Shown: positions 60,721-64,000 of the stretch, piece after piece | Position numbering within the stretch: position 1 is the stretch's first letter | Layout of the letters: every line of letters begins with the position of its first letter | Origin: Limnoglobus roseus | GTDB lineage: Bacteria > Planctomycetota > Planctomycetia > Gemmatales > Gemmataceae | Assembly (NCBI RefSeq): GCF_008254045.1 | Contig: NZ_CP042425.1 | Location: 8,260,163-8,324,162, forward strand | Reading direction: 5' to 3' | Length of the DNA: 64,000 nucleotides | Notes under the pieces: generated by a model | The model's database searches: none | What the model was told of the DNA's origin: nothing | What the model saw: the letters and a program-made list of their open reading frames with translations, nothing else | Position numbers and translations under genes: made by a program

Positions 60721-61587
60721 ATGAAGCCCGCGCCACTCCTGCTCGCACTGATTGCCGTGGCCCTCGGAACCCCGATGGTGGCCGGCGACGACCCGCCGAA
60801 GGACGAGAAGAAGTATGCCCCAATGCCCTGGCACTTCGTTGACACGTGGTGGGACGTGGGCCAGGAATCGCCGTTCGAGAGCCTGGCGGTGGACGTGACC
60901 ATCAGCGATGACGTGCCGGCGTCGGTCAACCTCTACATCGCCCCGATCGGCCTCGGCCACCTGAGCAAGACGCCGTTCTACGGTGGCCTTCAGACGCAGA
61001 CCGACGGCAACACGAAGAAGGAACCGAAACTCCGCACGCTCGGCCCGGGCTTTCTCTTCTCGATGTGGGGCGAGCGGAGCACCGACGCCATCCGCCCCGC
61101 CGACGGCGGCTTCTTCCAGAGTTCCGGGCACGAGGGGGACTTCGTCAGTGTCCGTCGGCCGTTCGCGTGGAAGAAGGGGAAGTACACGTACCGCCTGACG
61201 CGCATGGATCAGGAAACGATCGACGGCAAGCCGCACACATGGGTCGGGGCGTTCGTCTACTCGCACGCGACGGACGAGAACGTCTTCGTCGGTGCCTTGC
61301 GGTTCAAGGGCGAGAAGTTGAGCCTCGACCGCAAGGTCGCGAACTTCGTGGAGATCTACGGCCGCCGCAAGCCGGTGGCCGACATCCCCAAGCTGACGAT
61401 CACCTTCGGCCCACCGGTCGTGAACGGGGCGGCCGCCAAGACCGTGACCGCGGAAGCAGTCTATCCGAAGGGCGTGCCCGACTACGCCGCCACGGCGGCG
61501 AAGGACGGCTCACTGGTGGTCACAGTCGGCCAACCGTTGGAGGGCCGGGACAAGCGGCGGGTGAAGCTGATCGAAGCAACGAAGTGA
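60721..61587 (+). CDS. Secreted protein, DUF3472-like
   Basis: The 288-residue protein has a signal peptide (MKPAPLLLALIAVALGTPMVAG). A beta-rich domain follows (VNLYIAPIGLGHLSKTPFYG), with a Gly-rich loop and WGERSTDA, RRPFAWKKGKYTYRL segments reminiscent of the DUF3472 family. That family occurs in secreted proteins of unknown role. The start follows GGAAG by 9 bases. It converges with the MBL hydrolase gene, 8 bases apart. Confidence 0.65.
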   Translation: MKPAPLLLALIAVALGTPMVAGDDPPKDEKKYAPMPWHFVDTWWDVGQESPFESLAVDVTISDDVPASVNLYIAPIGLGHLSKTPFYGGLQTQTDGNTKKEPKLRTLGPGFLFSMWGERSTDAIRPADGGFFQSSGHEGDFVSVRRPFAWKKGKYTYRLTRMDQETIDGKPHTWVGAFVYSHATDENVFVGALRFKGEKLSLDRKVANFVEIYGRRKPVADIPKLTITFGPPVVNGAAAKTVTAEAVYPKGVPDYAATAAKDGSLVVTVGQPLEGRDKRRVKLIEATK

Positions 61588-61595
61588 TCCCGCGG

Positions 61596-62348
61596 TCAAT
61601 GCGGGAATTCCGTGAAGTCGTGGTAGCCGAACAGTGAAATCTCGCCGGCGTGGTCGCGGGCCAACCGCCGAAGATGGTCTAAATTCGCCATCCGCTGGGC
61701 GTTGTCATCCGCCCTCAACGCGGCCAACCTCGAAACCGGGTGGTCGTCCGTCTCCAGTTCCGCACGCAAGTAGTAGGCATCGCCCACGTGCAGCGAACAC
61801 TGGTCGCCCTGCCGGACCGCCACACCGCAGTGGCCGAGCGTGTGCCCGAACAGCGGTACGTGGAACACGTCCGAGGCGAAAGGCAGGTTCACGGGACGGG
61901 CTTCCAAACCGAACCAGCGCCGGGTTGCGCGTGGGTGCGTTCGCCAGTGCGGGCCGTGAGTGAATTGCGGCGGCCGATACCGCACGGAGCCGCCGGTAAC
62001 GGCGGTGAGTTCCTCCTCGGAGAGATGGACCTCGGCCCCAGGGAAATCGGCCAACCCTCCGGCGTGATCCGGGTCGGCGTGTGTCAGCAGGATGTGCCTC
62101 ACGTCCGCTGGCCGGAAGCCGAGTTTCTCGATCTGACGGACGGCGGTTTCGGCTTCGTGAAACTGGAACCCCGCCGCGTCGATGGTCGGTTGCCCGATTC
62201 GCGCCGGCGGGTTCCGCACGTCTTCTAGCCCGATCCCGGTGTCCACCAAGGCCAGTCCACCGGCCCCTTCAAGGAGCAAGCAATGGCACGCCGCCTTCGG
62301 ATTCGGCGGCGCGTGCAACGTGCCACAATTCAGGTGGTGAATCTTCAT
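61596..62348 (-). CDS. MBL-fold metallo-hydrolase
   Basis: The 250-residue enzyme has the zinc motif LLTHADPDHAGG, a further His in FGHTLGHCGVAV, the Asp in LHVGDAYYL, and the closing His in FGYHDFTEFPH. This is the metallo-beta-lactamase fold, of the lactonase or hydrolase type that often acts on small esters or lactones. ATG 62348 was preferred to the upstream TTG at 62351. It lies 13 bases after the CMD-family gene stop and may be cotranscribed with the sigma factor operon. Confidence 0.82.
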   Translation of the reverse strand: MKIHHLNCGTLHAPPNPKAACHCLLLEGAGGLALVDTGIGLEDVRNPPARIGQPTIDAAGFQFHEAETAVRQIEKLGFRPADVRHILLTHADPDHAGGLADFPGAEVHLSEEELTAVTGGSVRYRPPQFTHGPHWRTHPRATRRWFGLEARPVNLPFASDVFHVPLFGHTLGHCGVAVRQGDQCSLHVGDAYYLRAELETDDHPVSRLAALRADDNAQRMANLDHLRRLARDHAGEISLFGYHDFTEFPH

Positions 62349-62361
62349 CAAGTCGTTCCCG

Positions 62362-62859
62362 TTAATTCGCGCCGGCCGTGCCGGTAAGATGGGCTTCCAG
62401 TTGGGCCTTCAGGTGCGGCTTGTACGTCCCCGGCACCGCCCGGAAGCTGATCGCCAGCCGGTTCCAGCCATTGATCGTAACCACGGCCCACGTCAGGTCG
62501 GTCAGTTCTTTCTCGCTGAACTGCCGCAGGGCGTCACGATAGAGTTCGTCCGACACGCCGCCACCGATGTTCGTCACCGCCTCAGTCCAGGCAAGAGCTG
62601 CCCGCTCGCGGTCGGTGAAAAACGGCGTCTCCCGCCACGCGCTCAGGGCGTAGATGCGTTGCTCGGTCTCGCCGGCCGCACGGGCGTCCTGTGTGTGCAT
62701 GTCCAGGCAGTAAGCACAGCCGTTGATCTGTGACGCTCGAATCTTCACCAGTTCGAGCAGCGGGTGTTCCAGGCCGCACTTGGCGAGGTAAGCGCCGAGG
62801 GCGTACATCGCCTTAATCGGCTCGGCGGCCAGCTTCGCGTAATTGAGTCTTGCGTCCAT
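62362..62859 (-). CDS. Carboxymuconolactone decarboxylase/AhpD-family protein
   Basis: The 165-residue protein has the family core LVKIRASQINGCAYCLDMHTQDA, whose CxxC and His form a redox-active or catalytic site, and the following RIYALSAWRETPFFTDRERAALAW. Members act in peroxide defence or as lactone decarboxylases. It overlaps the sigma factor gene by 47 bases. ECF41 sigma factors commonly have a CMD-type (COE) gene beside them, so it is the likely regulon target. Confidence 0.87.
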   Translation of the reverse strand: MDARLNYAKLAAEPIKAMYALGAYLAKCGLEHPLLELVKIRASQINGCAYCLDMHTQDARAAGETEQRIYALSAWRETPFFTDRERAALAWTEAVTNIGGGVSDELYRDALRQFSEKELTDLTWAVVTINGWNRLAISFRAVPGTYKPHLKAQLEAHLTGTAGAN

Positions 62860-63769
62860 CGGATTTCTTCTCCCAGGGTCCAGATTGAGCCACGTCGCCG
62901 CCGTTCGGGGCGGACCAGCGGCGGAGTTTGTCGGGATTCAGCACCACGTACACCGAGCCAACGGTGTCGCCGACCGGGTCGAACGAGAACACTTCGACCG
63001 CCTTCCCGCCGGCGGTGAAGACGACGCCTGGGCGGCCGTTCACGAGGGTGACGGTAAGATCGCCGACCTTCTGCAACTTGCGGAACACGACGGCCAACAG
63101 GTTGGCGACCTTGCGAACACCGCGGACCGGCTTCGGGGCCGCGAACGTCTTCCCGCCGCCGTCCGAGTACAGCGTCACGTCCTCGGCTAATAGCGTCTCG
63201 ATGGCGGGAGCGTCCCCCGCCTGGCAGGCCGCAAAGAACCGGGTGGCCAAGTCGTCGGCCCGTTCGACGCGGGGCACGAACCGCCGTTCCTTCCGACCCA
63301 ATCGCTTCTTGGCGCGGGCCGTGATCTGGCGGACGTTGACGGGCGACTTGTCGAGCAGATCGCCGATTTCATCGAACTCGTATCCGAAGACTTCGCGGAG
63401 CAGGTACGCGGCCCGTTCGACCGGTGACAGCGTTTCGAGCAGCACCAAGAACGCCATCGACAGCGACTCGGCCAATTCGACGCGGTCCACGGCCGCCGCC
63501 CCCGGCCACGTCTCGGGGACGGGTTCCGGCAGCCACGGGCCGACGTACTCTTCCCGCTTGGCCCGCCGCAAGCGGTCAAGGCAGAGCCGCGTCGTCGTCT
63601 TCACCAGCCAGCCCTCGGGCGACTGCACTTCGGCCGCGTGCTGATGGTAGCGGAGGTAAGCGTCCTGCACCGCGTCCTCGGCGTCGGCCGCGGTCCCGAG
63701 CATCCGGTAGGCCACGGCCAACAGCTTCGACCGAAATCGCTCAACGTCCGCTTCGGGTGAATCGTTCAT
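62813..63769 (-). CDS. ECF41-group RNA polymerase sigma factor
   Basis: The 318-residue protein has sigma2 and sigma4 regions (FRSKLLAVAYRMLG, then EDAVQDAYLRYH; LSPVERAAYLLREVFGYEFDEI). It also has a SnoaL-like C-terminal domain found in the ECF41 group. The group's diagnostic motifs are present: WLPEP in the linker, DGGGK (about 205) and NPDKL near the end. The extension itself regulates sigma activity, with no anti-sigma needed. ATG 63769 gives the standard N-terminus; the upstream GTG at 63841 would place it right at the promoter. Its own promoter matches the ECF41 consensus. Confidence 0.93.
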   Translation of the reverse strand: MNDSPEADVERFRSKLLAVAYRMLGTAADAEDAVQDAYLRYHQHAAEVQSPEGWLVKTTTRLCLDRLRRAKREEYVGPWLPEPVPETWPGAAAVDRVELAESLSMAFLVLLETLSPVERAAYLLREVFGYEFDEIGDLLDKSPVNVRQITARAKKRLGRKERRFVPRVERADDLATRFFAACQAGDAPAIETLLAEDVTLYSDGGGKTFAAPKPVRGVRKVANLLAVVFRKLQKVGDLTVTLVNGRPGVVFTAGGKAVEVFSFDPVGDTVGSVYVVLNPDKLRRWSAPNGGDVAQSGPWEKKSDGRKTQLREAGRRAD

Positions 63770-63855
63770 GTCGTGATCCTGTCGAGTCGGCCCCAACCCG
63801 CGATCCCGTTCCGTCCCGCGTTCTTCGACCCTGTCCCTCACGGAACAACATCAAG

Positions 63856-63882
63856 GACGCGGAGACGGGTTCTTCTGTGACA
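63856..63882 (-). promoter_or_regulatory. ECF41-type autoregulatory promoter
   Basis: On the minus strand TGTCACA (63882-63876) is followed after 16 bases by CGTC (63859-63856), the known ECF41 promoter motif. The predicted start is about 80 bases before the sigma factor ATG. The sequence to 64000 shows no further gene I can support. Confidence 0.85.
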
Positions 63883-64000
63883 GGGCGGGGGAGAATTTAT
63901 TGCGGGACGTGCCACCGGCGAGTCGCGTATCCCGGCCCTGCCCGTGTTCGGCGGTACGGCCCTGGCCGACGGGCGTACTTCGGCTGATGCGAACAAGGCG

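Noticed and set aside
61589..61605. Short CCCGC/GCGGG stem between convergent genes as a terminator
   Set aside because: Only five base pairs and no T run; overlaps the stop of the MBL gene.
1..64000. CRISPR array or rRNA operon
   Set aside because: No regularly spaced repeats and no rRNA-like sequence were seen.

Overview
The window is high-GC DNA with the gene style of a planctomycete, most likely a Gemmataceae-type organism. The signs are a TIGR03067-type secreted protein, a caspase-like/S41 fusion, an MTEAEW-type protein, a tricorn-like protease, many secreted proteins of unknown role, long hybrid histidine kinases and GTG starts. This placement is inference from gene content; there is no rRNA here.

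Layout. (1) 1-7991: a minus-strand surface-glycan type cluster. It holds a GtrA/ribulose-phosphate 3-epimerase fusion, a nucleotidyltransferase/histidine-phosphatase fusion, a sugar nucleotidyltransferase, a second GtrA protein, a GDPD-like protein, a GT2 glycosyltransferase and AraD, several with overlapping ends. (2) 8184-12460: a PP2C phosphatase, a small secreted protein and a PAS-PAS hybrid kinase. (3) 12461-13426: a transposase remnant and a tRNA-Leu(CAA). (4) 13524-15435: a PIG-L deacetylase and a class I aminotransferase. (5) 15431-17167: a small decayed integron. It has two minus-strand cassette genes of unknown function, two attC sites, a matching core site at the proximal boundary and a divergently oriented integron-integrase pseudogene. 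(6) 17280-25501: pseudo-caspase/S41 protease, lipoprotein, glmS with a GNAT gene, an AAA+ activator with an altered GAFTGA loop, and a coiled-coil membrane protein. (7) 25542-38596: tricorn-like protease, several secreted proteins, an RND efflux pair and a stand-alone CoaB. (8) 38654-47026: an SDR, a c-type haem motif protein, a run of tightly packed plus-strand genes, LarB and a large secreted protein. (9) 47052-60234: a signalling island. Minus strand: hybrid kinase, CheR, CheB and a second kinase. Plus strand: a single-domain response regulator, RsbR-RsbS-RsbT, a HATPase/PP2C fusion and two hybrid kinases. (10) 60253-63769: YaiI-like protein, secreted protein, MBL hydrolase, and an ECF41 sigma factor with its carboxymuconolactone decarboxylase-family partner and a matching autoregulatory promoter.

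How the genes work together. The most notable units are the integron at 15431-17167 and the stressosome plus two-component island at 47052-60234. In the island an RsbRST switch sits next to several kinases and receivers, none with a DNA-binding output domain and with no sigma factor nearby. The ECF41 module at the right end carries its family motifs and a TGTCACA-N16-CGTC promoter. Start codons were chosen from Shine-Dalgarno matches, overlaps with upstream genes and known N-termini. All functions are read from motifs in the translated sequence, without database searches.
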